Origin: Psychrobacter sp. JB385
Lineage (GTDB): Bacteria > Pseudomonadota > Gammaproteobacteria > Pseudomonadales > Moraxellaceae
Direction: 5' to 3'
NCBI RefSeq assembly: GCF_900163785.1
Contig: NZ_FUKN01000005.1
Coordinates: 248,001 to 312,000 of the forward strand
DNA: 64,000 bases
Shown here: positions 25,913 through 35,394 of the stretch, piece by piece
Layout of the letters: every line of letters begins with the position of its first letter
Position numbering within the stretch: position 1 is the stretch's first letter
The notes under the pieces: model-generated
Database searches by the model: none
What the model was told of the DNA's origin: nothing
Seen by the model: only the letters and a program-made list of their open reading frames with translations
Translations under genes and position numbers: made by a program

Positions 25913-27016
25913 ATGGCATTAATCCGGCAGCGTAAACTCACCAAACAACAGATTCGTCGTATCGATAAGCAACAGCTGGCAAGTCAAGACAGCATCGATG
26001 ACAGTTTGATGGATGGTGTGGTCATGGCGCATTACGGCAAACAGCTAGAAGTCCAAGTGACCAGCTTGCCTGCCGTGATACCTGTGCAGCCAGAGATTGC
26101 GCCTGATGATCCAGAGCCGTTCTGGCAGACTCTTGAATTGGGCGATATCTGGCGCTGCCATGTGCGCACCAACTTGCCCATGCTTGCGGCAGGCGACCAC
26201 GTACGCTGGAGCGCGGATTCTAATACGGGTTTTGGGCGTATTGAGGCGGTTAAACCACGAACCTCTCTTGTCTCCCGTCCCGATCGTTATCATAAGCTTA
26301 AGCCGGTTGCTGCCAATGTCGATATTCTCGCCATTGTATTTGCGCCCCTGCCAGCTGCCGCTCCTACGCTCATCGATCGCTACTTGGTCGTTTGCCATCA
26401 TGCTGGCGTCAAGCCATTACTGGTATTAAACAAAGCCGATCTACTGGCACAAGAAAATGGCGTCGATACCAATGAGCTACTGGCGCAATATGCCGCCCTT
26501 GGTTATGAGAGCGTCCTTACCTCTGTTGATTGTCCTGAGAATATTGCTGATAATGATGAGCAAATAGGCCTTGATGAATTAAAGTGCTACATAGACAAAA
26601 AGCTGGTTATCTTTGCTGGGCAATCGGGCGTCGGTAAGAGTAGTTTGATTAATGCGCTATTGCCTGACTCAGGTCAAAGCGTCAATGTCATCTCTGAAAA
26701 CTCTCAACTTGGACAACATACGACAACGACCAGCCGCTTGCTGCCGTTCAATCCAGACGACTTAACCCAAGGCGGCATCGTTGATACACCTGGTATTCGT
26801 GAATATGGTATTTGGCATTTGACCCCTGATGACATCATTTCAGGCTTCGTTGAGCTTGCACCACTGGCAGGCGACTGCCAATTCCGTGACTGTCGCCATA
26901 CCCATAACAGTAAAGGCTGTGCTCTGTGGCAAGCAGTGGCTGATGGTACAGTCTTGCAGCGCCGTGTTGAAAACCTTGTGACCCTCAGAGAAGAGGCGGA
27001 TACCAAGCCTTATTAA
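25913..27016 (+). CDS. rsgA: Ribosome small-subunit biogenesis GTPase RsgA
   Basis: This circularly permuted GTPase tests late 30S subunits during maturation. In the 367-aa protein the G4 motif (LNKADLL) precedes G1 (FAGQSGVGKSSLINALL, ~243) and G3 (VDTPGIREYG, ~288), the hallmark order of the YjeQ/RsgA family. An OB-fold occupies ~35-115 (DHVRWSADSNTGFGRIEAV...SRPD), and a Cys/His zinc module (GDCQFRDCRHTHNSKGCAL) follows the G domain. E. coli RsgA is of similar length. Divergent from orn, with ~165 bp between them. Confidence 0.95.
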   Translation: MALIRQRKLTKQQIRRIDKQQLASQDSIDDSLMDGVVMAHYGKQLEVQVTSLPAVIPVQPEIAPDDPEPFWQTLELGDIWRCHVRTNLPMLAAGDHVRWSADSNTGFGRIEAVKPRTSLVSRPDRYHKLKPVAANVDILAIVFAPLPAAAPTLIDRYLVVCHHAGVKPLLVLNKADLLAQENGVDTNELLAQYAALGYESVLTSVDCPENIADNDEQIGLDELKCYIDKKLVIFAGQSGVGKSSLINALLPDSGQSVNVISENSQLGQHTTTTSRLLPFNPDDLTQGGIVDTPGIREYGIWHLTPDDIISGFVELAPLAGDCQFRDCRHTHNSKGCALWQAVADGTVLQRRVENLVTLREEADTKPY

Positions 27017-27352
27017 GCGCTGTCTTATTGATTGATACCTTATTATAGGCGATTCACTTTAAAACTATTACAGTGCTACTGGGATAAATTGTTTGTAGCC
27101 TCTGTCACGCTTGCGAACAGCAAGCAAGAATAATTTATCTCAGTAGCACGTGGCTATTAGCGCATCAACTTTCTTTGGAACTGAATAAAGCTGGTGTGCC
27201 TATCAAAATTATAGGTGCAACATTACGGGTAAAAAACAACGGGATCATCGCCCGTTTACTATAGACGACCTTATCGGTATAATAGCGCCTTGTTCAATTC
27301 ATTAGGCTGTCTTATCGGCTTAATAGAACACTTATTTTTTTGGAGGTATGGT
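27017..27352. other. Intergenic region between rsgA and the rhodanese gene
   Basis: 336 bp. It contains copy C of the dispersed palindrome and a TATAAT at 27278-27283 that may be the -10 box of the rhodanese gene. Confidence 0.5.
27073..27149. repeat. Dispersed palindromic repeat, copy C
   Basis: Arms GTGCTACTGGGATAAATT (27073-27090) and AATTTATCTCAGTAGCAC (27132-27149) pair at 17 of 18 positions. The interior holds the shared core TTTGTAGCCTCTGTC ... ACAGCAAGCAAGAA plus a nested CTTGCG-AACAG hairpin. Best-preserved of the three copies. Confidence 0.75.
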
Positions 27353-27808
27353 TTGGATCGTGCGCTGGAATTTGTGGGCAACCACCCGTTTTTATTTGGT
27401 ATATTGGCCGTACTTGCGATACTGTTTTTTGCCATTGAAAACAAACGTAGCGGCAGAAAGATATCACCCAACACGCTTGGTATGATGGTCAACTCTCAAA
27501 ACGCGCAGATCATTGATATTCGCGATAAAAAGAAGTTTGCCACAGGATATATTCAAGGCAGTCGCAACATACCTTTTTCTGAGCTAAAAGATCGTGTCAG
27601 TGAGATTCGTGCGATTGAGCAGCCAGTCATTATTATCTGTGATATGGGTGTGCAAGCAGGCGCTGCGATTCAGATGATTGGTAAAGACAACGTTTATCGC
27701 TTAGACGGTGGTGTTGGTGGCTGGCAAGGTGCTGGTATGCCGTTGGTTGGGCCAAAGGATGTATCGCCTAAAAACAAAGGCAAAGCCAAGCCAAGTTTGC
27801 ATAAATAA
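27353..27808 (+). CDS. Membrane-anchored rhodanese-like protein (TTG start)
   Basis: The best start is TTG at 27353 (L/MDRALEFVGNHPF), because GGAGG lies six bases upstream; the longer frame from 27290 has no comparable site. The 151-aa product has one N-terminal membrane segment (~12-28, FLFGILAVLAILFFAIE). A rhodanese domain follows (~45-140; IIDIRDKKKFATGYIQGSRNIPFSEL). The active-site loop reads ICDMGVQAGAA, with Cys as the candidate sulfur carrier, then YRLDGGVGGWQGAGMPL. The layout resembles E. coli YibN, which lies beside grxC and secB there just as here. The C-terminus is Lys-rich. Confidence 0.87.
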   Translation: MDRALEFVGNHPFLFGILAVLAILFFAIENKRSGRKISPNTLGMMVNSQNAQIIDIRDKKKFATGYIQGSRNIPFSELKDRVSEIRAIEQPVIIICDMGVQAGAAIQMIGKDNVYRLDGGVGGWQGAGMPLVGPKDVSPKNKGKAKPSLHK

Positions 27809-28124
27809 TTTGAGCAGAGCATCGAATGCGTATCTTGTAGCGATTTATTGTTTGATAGCTATTTGACTACTGGCTAATGAAGATTTGATTGTTAACTAAT
27901 AATCGCGTAAAAAAGACACCTCTTAGCAAGGTGTCTTTTTTTATGTGGCATTTGTGCTACTGTTCAACCTTTTATATGGGCGTAACTTGAATTTATCAGG
28001 CTTATCCCCACTTTAATACTGAGTATCACTAAACCAAACTGACGGTAACGGCTTATAATAATTTTATCCAATGATTGTTTATAACAACAAGGTTACCTCA
28101 TAAACTTATAAATAAGGATTTATC
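27809..28124. other. Intergenic region between rhodanese and grxC genes
   Basis: 316 bp with the rhodanese terminator (27909-27941) and a TATAAT at 28054-28059 that may belong to the grxC promoter. Confidence 0.4.
27909..27941 (+). terminator. Rho-independent terminator after the rhodanese gene
   Basis: 12-bp stem AAAAAAGACACC / GGTGTCTTTTTT followed by further T residues. Confidence 0.9.
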
Positions 28125-28388
28125 ATGACTGTATCTGTTAAAGTCTATACGACCCCTATCTGCCCATACTGCTCTAATGCCAAGCAATTGTTACAATCTA
28201 AAGGCGTTAACTACGAAGAGATTGGTATGCACGATATGAGTAGTGAAGAGCGCCAAGCATTGATGAAAAAAACCAATAACTATCGCACGGTTCCTCAAAT
28301 CTTTGTTGGTGAAACTTTTGTTGGTGGCTTTGATGAGTTGAATCAAATGAACCAGCAAGGTAAGCTTGACGAACTATTAGCGGGTTAA
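28125..28388 (+). CDS. grxC: Glutaredoxin 3
   Basis: The 87-aa protein is a small dithiol glutaredoxin. The active site CPYC lies at residues ~13-16 (TTPICPYCSNAKQLL). The TVPQIF cis-Pro segment and GGFDELNQMNQQGKLDELL at the end bind glutathione. It reduces disulfides and glutathionylated proteins in the cytoplasm. AAGGA precedes the ATG. Gene order rhodanese-grxC-secB is conserved in gammaproteobacteria and links redox state with export of unfolded proteins. Confidence 0.95.
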   Translation: MTVSVKVYTTPICPYCSNAKQLLQSKGVNYEEIGMHDMSSEERQALMKKTNNYRTVPQIFVGETFVGGFDELNQMNQQGKLDELLAG

Positions 28389-28555
28389 TCGACCAGTTTT
28401 CTTTATTGTCTGTTTTTACTAAGATAGAAACAGACAGATTATGAATCGAAGATAAGGCTAAAAAATATCGGGACACACTCTCGATATATATTACAATGTC
28501 GTGTTATAAAACAACAGATTGACCCATTATTTGATTTAACTTTAGAGGAATTATC

Positions 28556-29002
28556 ATGGCTGACGCACAACCACAATTGGCATTAGAACGCATTTACGTA
28601 AAAGATATGTCACTTGAAGTACCAGGCGCTGAAGTATTCACCAAAGAGTGGAACCCAGAGCTTGATATCAATCTTTCTAGCAATGCTGAAAAACTTGATG
28701 ACGATCATTATCAAATCATTTTGACAGTGAGCGTTACCGCTAAAAATGCTGATGAAGCGGCATTTATTGCTGAAGTTCATCAAGCGGGGATTTTCTTATT
28801 AAAAGACATTCCTGAAGATCAAATCGGTCAAATCTTGGGTGCATACTGCCCTAACGTGTTGTTCCCTTATGCTCGTGAAGTCATCAGCGACATCGTGACA
28901 CGTGGTAGCTTCCCGCAATTACTACTTGCACCTGTGAACTTCGATCAAGCGTACGCACAAAGTCAGCAGCAAGCTCAAGTAGATGCTGAAGGTAATGCTT
29001 AA
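28556..29002 (+). CDS. secB: Protein-export chaperone SecB
   Basis: The 148-aa protein keeps preproteins unfolded and hands them to SecA. Family features include [19 protein letters not shown] near the start, then [47 protein letters not shown] in pieces, and [14 protein letters not shown] at the end. GAGGA lies seven bases before the ATG. It forms a tetramer in the cytoplasm. A terminator follows 45 bp after the stop codon. Confidence 0.97.
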   Translation: MADAQPQLALERIYVKDMSLEVPGAEVFTKEWNPELDINLSSNAEKLDDDHYQIILTVSVTAKNADEAAFIAEVHQAGIFLLKDIPEDQIGQILGAYCPNVLFPYAREVISDIVTRGSFPQLLLAPVNFDQAYAQSQQQAQVDAEGNA

Positions 29003-29047
29003 GTCTTGATATGCTAATGTATTGATTTTAGCATCTAGACATTCGAT

Positions 29048-29084
29048 AAAAAGCCGCATACCTATTTGGGTAAGCGGCTTTTTT
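29048..29084 (+). terminator. Rho-independent terminator after secB
   Basis: AAAAAGCCGC / GCGGCTTTTT stem with an inner TACC/GGTA extension and a TTTTTT tail. Confidence 0.9.
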
Positions 29085-29103
29085 GCATTTATGATCTTAA
29101 TTA

Positions 29104-29640
29104 TTATAATGCTATAAGTTGTCTAAATGTAAGACTAATTCTTCCTGCCTGACTATTGCTTTTAGGAATAGAATGTAACCATTCTTGTTGAGTCTTATCG
29201 TTCATATATAGTAAAGACCCATGACTAAGACAAATACTTTCTATAATATCTGTAGCATGTTTATGTTTAAATAGTATCTCTCGAGCTACTCCCAACGATA
29301 ATATAGCAACGCCCGTTCCTTTAACTAACTGACTTAGATCATCAGAATGAAAACCCATTTTACTATCGCCATCTAGATAATAATTTAATAAGCAGTTATT
29401 CGCCCTATATCCAGTTTTTTCTGCTACGGCAAGAGTCAGCTCTTGAATAATATCTGGCATTTGCTTTTCTTCATAGTACATCCCTGAATAATGATAAGGA
29501 ACCCCAAAGCTTTCAGTATATCTAGAAGCCATTTGTTTATTCCATATCACCGTCTCTCTTAATAGTAAGAAGATCTCAGAAGCGAAATCCATATTTATCA
29601 GATTAGGATAAAATATTACATCTAATTCAGGTGTATTCAT
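29104..29640 (-). CDS. AlkB-like 2-oxoglutarate/Fe(II) dioxygenase
   Basis: The 178-aa protein has the AlkB-family iron and co-substrate residues. The H-x-D pair is in MGFHSDDLSQL (~98-101). The distal His is in WLHSIPK (~154), and the two Arg of R-x5-R are in AGRISLTFRQL (~165-171). An NYY motif (LLNYYLDGDSKMG) precedes the HxD pair. The family oxidatively removes alkyl groups from DNA, RNA or protein; the substrate here is unknown. It is clearly AT-richer than its neighbours, with codons such as ATA and AGA frequent, suggesting recent acquisition. AAGGC precedes the ATG. Confidence 0.88.
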   Translation of the reverse strand: MNTPELDVIFYPNLINMDFASEIFLLLRETVIWNKQMASRYTESFGVPYHYSGMYYEEKQMPDIIQELTLAVAEKTGYRANNCLLNYYLDGDSKMGFHSDDLSQLVKGTGVAILSLGVAREILFKHKHATDIIESICLSHGSLLYMNDKTQQEWLHSIPKSNSQAGRISLTFRQLIAL

Positions 29641-29746
29641 GACTATGCCTTATCTTTTCAAAGTATCCGTATATGATAATATTTTTCCTACTTTATCTAG
29701 TACTATGTAAATATTCATTAAAAATAACTATTTTTAAATAAAAAAA

Positions 29747-29768
29747 CCCCGACTGTATAAAGTCGAGG
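29747..29768 (-). terminator. Rho-independent terminator after adk
   Basis: CCTCGACT / AGTCGGGG stem on the minus strand followed by seven T residues. Confidence 0.8.
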
Positions 29769-29803
29769 TCTCATTTTTATGACAAACGGTACATCGTAAG
29801 ATA

Positions 29804-30532
<729 letters not shown>

Positions 30533-30672
30533 TTACCTTGTGACTCTACAAACCTCAAGTATTTTCACGATTGCTGTGATAAGTTGCTATGACTTATCTG
30601 TTCATATAACGTTGTTGCACGCTAGTATAACGTGCAACAACGCACTCACAATGTGTATTAACAGCAGACATA

Positions 30673-31953
30673 TTATGGTATTTGCTGATTAATTTCCACA
30701 TTGACTTGATCTTGATCAGCACTAATCACAACAGGATTACCTGATAGATCGCCTGATTCGGCGCTTGCCGTACCGCTATGACTGATACGGGCAATAACAG
30801 CTAGCTGCACTTTATCAGATCTGGCCGCTTGCAAGGTGCGCTCTGGCATCATGGCATCAAGATCGCTTAGGCTAATAACTGCTTCACCTTGCTTGATAAC
30901 GCTGATGGGTAGACGCTTAGCAGCAAATGGTGGCCCACCTTTTACATCACGTATCGCAACAAACAGTACGTCATCACCTTTCACGAGTGGCAGCAAGCTT
31001 GGGTTGATTCTCACTGTTACCTCAATACCTTCAGAGGCTTGCTGCTGCTGTGCGCTCACGTTGGCGCTCAATTCATCTAAACTTTGTAGTGCTTGAGAAT
31101 GGTCACCCGGTTTGGCGGCAATATTACCACGCAAGCGTCTAATCCAGCCTTGTGCTTGCTCAAAGTTACTACTGCGCGCCTCCCCCATTGCCATGAGCAT
31201 TTGCGCGCCTTCATGATTTGGGTTCTTAGCCAGTACATCTTGCAATACTCGGCGACTATTGGCATCTAACTGGCCTTTATTGGCAAAGAAGCTAATCTGA
31301 GCATAAGTCGTGGCAATCTCTTCATTGTCAGGCGATAAACGATACGCGCGCGATAAAGACTCTATCGCTGAATCAGTTGCTTCTAATGATAAGAACAGCT
31401 CCGACAAACGCATCCAGCGATTGGGGTCGTCAGCGTGACGATAGACATTGGTCTGCATGGCACTAATAAGCTGTGTACCATCTTCAATGGCCCAAGCGGG
31501 TGGTTGATCGATTTTACCCGTCAATAAATCATCGGCAACTTGACCCACTTTGTCCTCGCTTGCCCAAAGATCAAATACAGGCGTACGATCGCTGATCATG
31601 AGATAGGCCATGGCTGTCAGAACAGGCACCCAAACTATAATAATTAATCGGCTTTTAATACCAGGTGCCACCATGGGCGTGACTTCGCGCTGAGCGTCCA
31701 AAAGCTGACGCTCAAGCTCAAGCTTCTGGTTTTGGTAATGGTTGTCGTCAATGACACCACTGTCTTTATCTGTTTTGAGTTCTGCAAGACGCTCGCGAAA
31801 CACCGCAACATTGATGTCCAATAATTGATTGTCCACAGGTTTTTGCTGCGCACGTGAGGCTCTTAACCACGGTATGATGGCAATGACCGCAAGTACTAGA
31901 GCGATAAGTAAGCTTAAAGCAATAAATAAGCCAACAGTAGAGAATAAGGTCAT
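30673..31953 (-). CDS. ccmI: c-type cytochrome biogenesis protein CcmI
   Basis: The 426-aa protein has an N-terminal membrane segment (~5-28), a cytoplasmic loop and a second membrane segment (~107-122, LIIIVWVPVLTAMAYLM). A periplasmic TPR region (~170-290) and a C-terminal CcmI-specific domain (~320-420; EVTVRINPSLLPLVKGDDVLFVAIRD) follow. CcmI holds apocytochrome c for delivery to the CcmF/H haem lyase. Its start overlaps the ccmH stop by four bases, giving translational coupling. It is the last gene of the operon ccmF-G-H-I. Confidence 0.92.
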   Translation of the reverse strand: MTLFSTVGLFIALSLLIALVLAVIAIIPWLRASRAQQKPVDNQLLDINVAVFRERLAELKTDKDSGVIDDNHYQNQKLELERQLLDAQREVTPMVAPGIKSRLIIIVWVPVLTAMAYLMISDRTPVFDLWASEDKVGQVADDLLTGKIDQPPAWAIEDGTQLISAMQTNVYRHADDPNRWMRLSELFLSLEATDSAIESLSRAYRLSPDNEEIATTYAQISFFANKGQLDANSRRVLQDVLAKNPNHEGAQMLMAMGEARSSNFEQAQGWIRRLRGNIAAKPGDHSQALQSLDELSANVSAQQQQASEGIEVTVRINPSLLPLVKGDDVLFVAIRDVKGGPPFAAKRLPISVIKQGEAVISLSDLDAMMPERTLQAARSDKVQLAVIARISHSGTASAESGDLSGNPVVISADQDQVNVEINQQIP

Positions 31954-32510
31954 TTTTTGTCCTCAAGGCTTGTGATATCGTGATCCTCTTTTTTATCAAT
32001 ATCAGTACGTGATAAGAGGCAGTCAAGTTGGGCTCTTTCAGCAGCGGACAGAGCAGCCGCGCTACTTTCTACCTTTATTCCGTTCTCTCCACTGGCCACC
32101 CGTTGACGCCGCTTGCTTTGCCAAAACCATCCTACCAATAAAATCACAAGCAGTAATGGGGGGAAAAACCACAAAACCCATGTTGATGGACGTACAGGCG
32201 GTTTATAGCTGATAAAATCACCATAACGCTCTTGCATATAAGCACGAATCTCACCATCACTACGACCATCTTTTACCATATCATAGGTCTTTTGCTTTAA
32301 ATCTTGGGCAATGGGTGCATCAGAACCTGCAAGGTTTTGATTTTGGCATTTTGGGCAGCGCAGCTCTTCGATAAGACCACGGTATTGAGCCTCTTGTTGC
32401 TCAGAGTCAAAATCGTAGACATCAATTGCAGCATAGCTTGTGGCACTCAGCAGGCACGCTAAGATCAAGCTTGCCAGCTGTATGATAATAGGCTTTATGT
32501 TGGCTTTCAC
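31950..32510 (-). CDS. ccmH: Cytochrome c maturation thioreductase CcmH
   Basis: The 186-aa protein has a signal peptide (~1-28), then the apocytochrome-reducing motif LRCPKCQNQNLAGSDAPIA (family consensus RCxxCQ; ~51-60). The conserved RYGDFISYKPP follows, then a C-terminal membrane segment (~105-128, TWVLWFFPPLLLVILLVGWFW). It keeps haem-binding cysteines reduced for CcmF. It overlaps both ccmG (4 bp) and ccmI (4 bp). The ~55-aa cytoplasmic tail is polar. Confidence 0.93.
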   Translation of the reverse strand: MKANIKPIIIQLASLILACLLSATSYAAIDVYDFDSEQQEAQYRGLIEELRCPKCQNQNLAGSDAPIAQDLKQKTYDMVKDGRSDGEIRAYMQERYGDFISYKPPVRPSTWVLWFFPPLLLVILLVGWFWQSKRRQRVASGENGIKVESSAAALSAAERAQLDCLLSRTDIDKKEDHDITSLEDKK

Positions 32511-33154
32511 TTACACACCTCCCCAATCTGCTTCGAATCTGGGCTAACATTGTTACTATTGGCATCATTGAGCACCATCAGGCAAGGCGCAATTCGATCT
32601 TGCCAGTTGCTCTCATTAATCTCACCAATAATATGCTGACGAATAATCCCTTCGCCATCGACAACGAACGTTTCAGGTGCTCCTGTCAAACCCAAATCTA
32701 AAGCAAACTGCCCCGACAAATCTTGAATCGACATCGAAAACGGATCGCCACCTCGGTTCAGATATCCTAAGGCATCACCAATCTCATCTTTGTAGTTAAT
32801 GCCCACCAAATTGACACCGCGTTCTTCTAACTGCATCAAAAAAGGATGTTCAATCACACAAGTGGGACACCAAGAGCCCCATATATTCATTAAAAAAGGG
32901 GTATCAGGCAGATTCTCATTGGTCATGATACGACTGGTATCAGACAATAAAGGAAGCTCAAACGTTGGTACTGGACGCTCAAGCGCCGTATTGGTCACAA
33001 TATCGGTCGGCTGACCTAAGCGCATATACAGCATGACAATCAGACCAATAAAGACGATAAATGGAATCAAAAACCATAATCTAAGCTGCTTTTTGTTCAT
33101 GGTTTTAGGGTTGTTTACCTTATTGTGATTAGAGGAATTGTTTGATGTGCTCAT
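32507..33154 (-). CDS. ccmG: Thiol:disulfide interchange protein CcmG/DsbE
   Basis: This 215-aa membrane-anchored thioredoxin has one N-terminal membrane segment (~28-48, LWFLIPFIVFIGLIVML). The thioredoxin fold contains the active site WGSWCPTCVIEHPFL (~91-105) and the family loop GAPETFVVDGEGIIRQHIIGEI. It reduces CcmH and apocytochrome c in the periplasm. The N-terminus has ~25 extra polar residues before the membrane anchor. It is one base downstream of ccmF and overlaps ccmH by four bases. Confidence 0.95.
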   Translation of the reverse strand: MSTSNNSSNHNKVNNPKTMNKKQLRLWFLIPFIVFIGLIVMLYMRLGQPTDIVTNTALERPVPTFELPLLSDTSRIMTNENLPDTPFLMNIWGSWCPTCVIEHPFLMQLEERGVNLVGINYKDEIGDALGYLNRGGDPFSMSIQDLSGQFALDLGLTGAPETFVVDGEGIIRQHIIGEINESNWQDRIAPCLMVLNDANSNNVSPDSKQIGEVCK

Positions 33155-33155
33155 C

Positions 33156-35186
33156 TTAATTGCCTCCCATCTTTGTCACAGGTGTATCAGATTCAGCGGC
33201 GGAACGAGCGCCAGAGCCCTCAGGCATGAGCTGCATTGGCGTTTTGGTTTTTTTAATACGATAACGGTTATCAATAATACTTAGTAGCGCACCGAATGCC
33301 ATAATAAGCGCACCTAGCCATATCCAACGAATTAGCGGTTTGACATAAATACGGAACGCCCATTCATTACTGTTTTCGGCAATAGGCTCACCAAGCGCTA
33401 CATATACGTCACGCAACAGAGTGGCGTCAATCGCGGCCTCTGTCATCGGCATCATACTGATAATAAAATTGCGTTTTTCAGGATATAAGGTCGTTACCTC
33501 TTGACCATCTTTGCTAATGACCACTTCCGCTTGTGTGGCATCAAAGTTACTGCCTTTGACTTCGCGGAAACCTTTGACGACAAAATCATAGCCCTGAACA
33601 TGAACACTATCATTGGGTGCCAATGCCACATCACGCTCAATACTCAACGTAGTCGTAAAGGCAACACCAATAACAGCAATAATCACCCCGATATGCGCTA
33701 TCTGTTGACCCCAGTAGCTTAGACGTAATTGACGCAAACCTGTCAGACGACTGGATGCATTTTTGGTCTTATCTCTAAGATCGACGACCATCCATAATAG
33801 TACCCAAAAGCTGATTGCTAGTGTCACACCAATATTGAGCATCTCTGATGGGCTGACAAAATAAGCAATAATCGCTGCTAATACCAGACTGCTTACCGCA
33901 ATGATCATGCCAGCGCCTAGAAGTGGGCGGCTGTCTTTTTTCCAGCGAATATTAGACCCCATGCCCATCGCTATCAATAACAGCCACGTAAGAGGCACAA
34001 ATAACGCATTAAAGTAAGGAGGACCAACAGATACCTGACCCAAATTAAAAGAGTCAGCGATAATAGGATATAGCGTACCAAGTAAAACAACCAAGGTCGA
34101 AATCAGAAGAATGACGTTGTTAATGACCAAAAAAGACTCACGTGAAATCAGCTGGTATTGACTTTCAACGGTCAAACGCCAGCCACGTATGGCAAACATC
34201 AACAGGCCACCCCCGATGATCACACCAAGGATCACTAGAATGACTAGACCACGCGTTGGGTCGGCAGCGAACGAGTGTACAGAGGTAATAACGCCTGAGC
34301 GTACTAAGAAAGTGCCAAGCAAACTCAGTGCAAAAGCAAAAATCGCCAGCATGATGGTCCATGCCTTAAATACACCGCGTTTTTCAGTAACTGCCAGCGA
34401 ATGTAGCAGCGCTGTACCTGCCAACCATGGCATCAAAGAAGCATTTTCTACTGGATCCCAGAACCACCAGCCGCCCCAGCCAAGCTCATAATAAGCCCAC
34501 CACGAACCAAGCGCGATACCAACCGTCAAAAAGCCCCACGCAGCCAATGCCCATGGGCGCGACCAGCGAGTCCAGACCGCATCCAAACGCCCTTCCCATA
34601 ATGCTGCCATACAAAAAGCAAATGGCACCACTAAACCCACATAACCCATATAAAGCATGGGCGGATGAATGATCAAACCGAAGTCTTGCAATACAGGATT
34701 TAAGTCTGCCCCATCAACAGGCAAATTGGGCAACGTGCGCTCAAATGGTGAGGATGTAAAGATAAGCATCGCAAGCATCATTGCCTGCACGCCAGCCAAT
34801 ATAACCAATACTCGTGCACGCATGGATAATGGTAGACCACGGCTAAAATAAGACACCAAGGCGCACCAAGTCGCCATGATAGTCATCCAAAGCAGCAATG
34901 ATCCTTCATGCCCACCCCAAGTCGCCGATAATTTGTAGTACCAAGGCAATAAGGTATTGGAATGTTGAGTGACATAGACTAGGCTAAAGTCATTGTAATA
35001 AAAACCTGCCATCAGCGCAGCAAACGAGGTAATCATGGCAGCAAACTGTGCCCATGCAAGACTTGGCGCAAGACGTTGCCAAGCAACGTGATCACGCATG
35101 ACACCAATAGTCGGTAACACCACCTGCAAAATCGCCAACATAAAGGCGGCTAGCAAGGCAAAATAACCCAATTCTGTGATTAACAT
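33156..35186 (-). CDS. ccmF: Haem lyase CcmF
   Basis: The 676-aa polytopic inner-membrane protein has about 15 hydrophobic segments. The tryptophan-rich WWD motif WGGWWFWDPVENASLMPW (~235-252) binds haem, and His-containing loops such as SATWGGHEGSLLLW (~87-100) flank it. CcmF attaches haem to apocytochrome c with CcmH and CcmI. It is the first gene of the visible operon. ccmA-E are not in this window, so the cytochrome c maturation genes are split or lie elsewhere. Confidence 0.96.
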   Translation of the reverse strand: MLITELGYFALLAAFMLAILQVVLPTIGVMRDHVAWQRLAPSLAWAQFAAMITSFAALMAGFYYNDFSLVYVTQHSNTLLPWYYKLSATWGGHEGSLLLWMTIMATWCALVSYFSRGLPLSMRARVLVILAGVQAMMLAMLIFTSSPFERTLPNLPVDGADLNPVLQDFGLIIHPPMLYMGYVGLVVPFAFCMAALWEGRLDAVWTRWSRPWALAAWGFLTVGIALGSWWAYYELGWGGWWFWDPVENASLMPWLAGTALLHSLAVTEKRGVFKAWTIMLAIFAFALSLLGTFLVRSGVITSVHSFAADPTRGLVILVILGVIIGGGLLMFAIRGWRLTVESQYQLISRESFLVINNVILLISTLVVLLGTLYPIIADSFNLGQVSVGPPYFNALFVPLTWLLLIAMGMGSNIRWKKDSRPLLGAGMIIAVSSLVLAAIIAYFVSPSEMLNIGVTLAISFWVLLWMVVDLRDKTKNASSRLTGLRQLRLSYWGQQIAHIGVIIAVIGVAFTTTLSIERDVALAPNDSVHVQGYDFVVKGFREVKGSNFDATQAEVVISKDGQEVTTLYPEKRNFIISMMPMTEAAIDATLLRDVYVALGEPIAENSNEWAFRIYVKPLIRWIWLGALIMAFGALLSIIDNRYRIKKTKTPMQLMPEGSGARSAAESDTPVTKMGGN

Positions 35187-35394
35187 ACGGTCTAACCCTG
35201 TTTACCTTAGTACGGTCATTGTTTATTTTAGGGATTAATGGTTTGGAACAGTCAGACTGTTCAATATTTGCCACTACTGTTGACGATGGCCACAGCAGTA
35301 TCAGGGACTTACAGCAAGGTACATTAGCGTTAACTTGTCACGTTTTTGTATCCACTCTGTATTTGATGTGTGTAATAAATAAAAAACTGATTGA

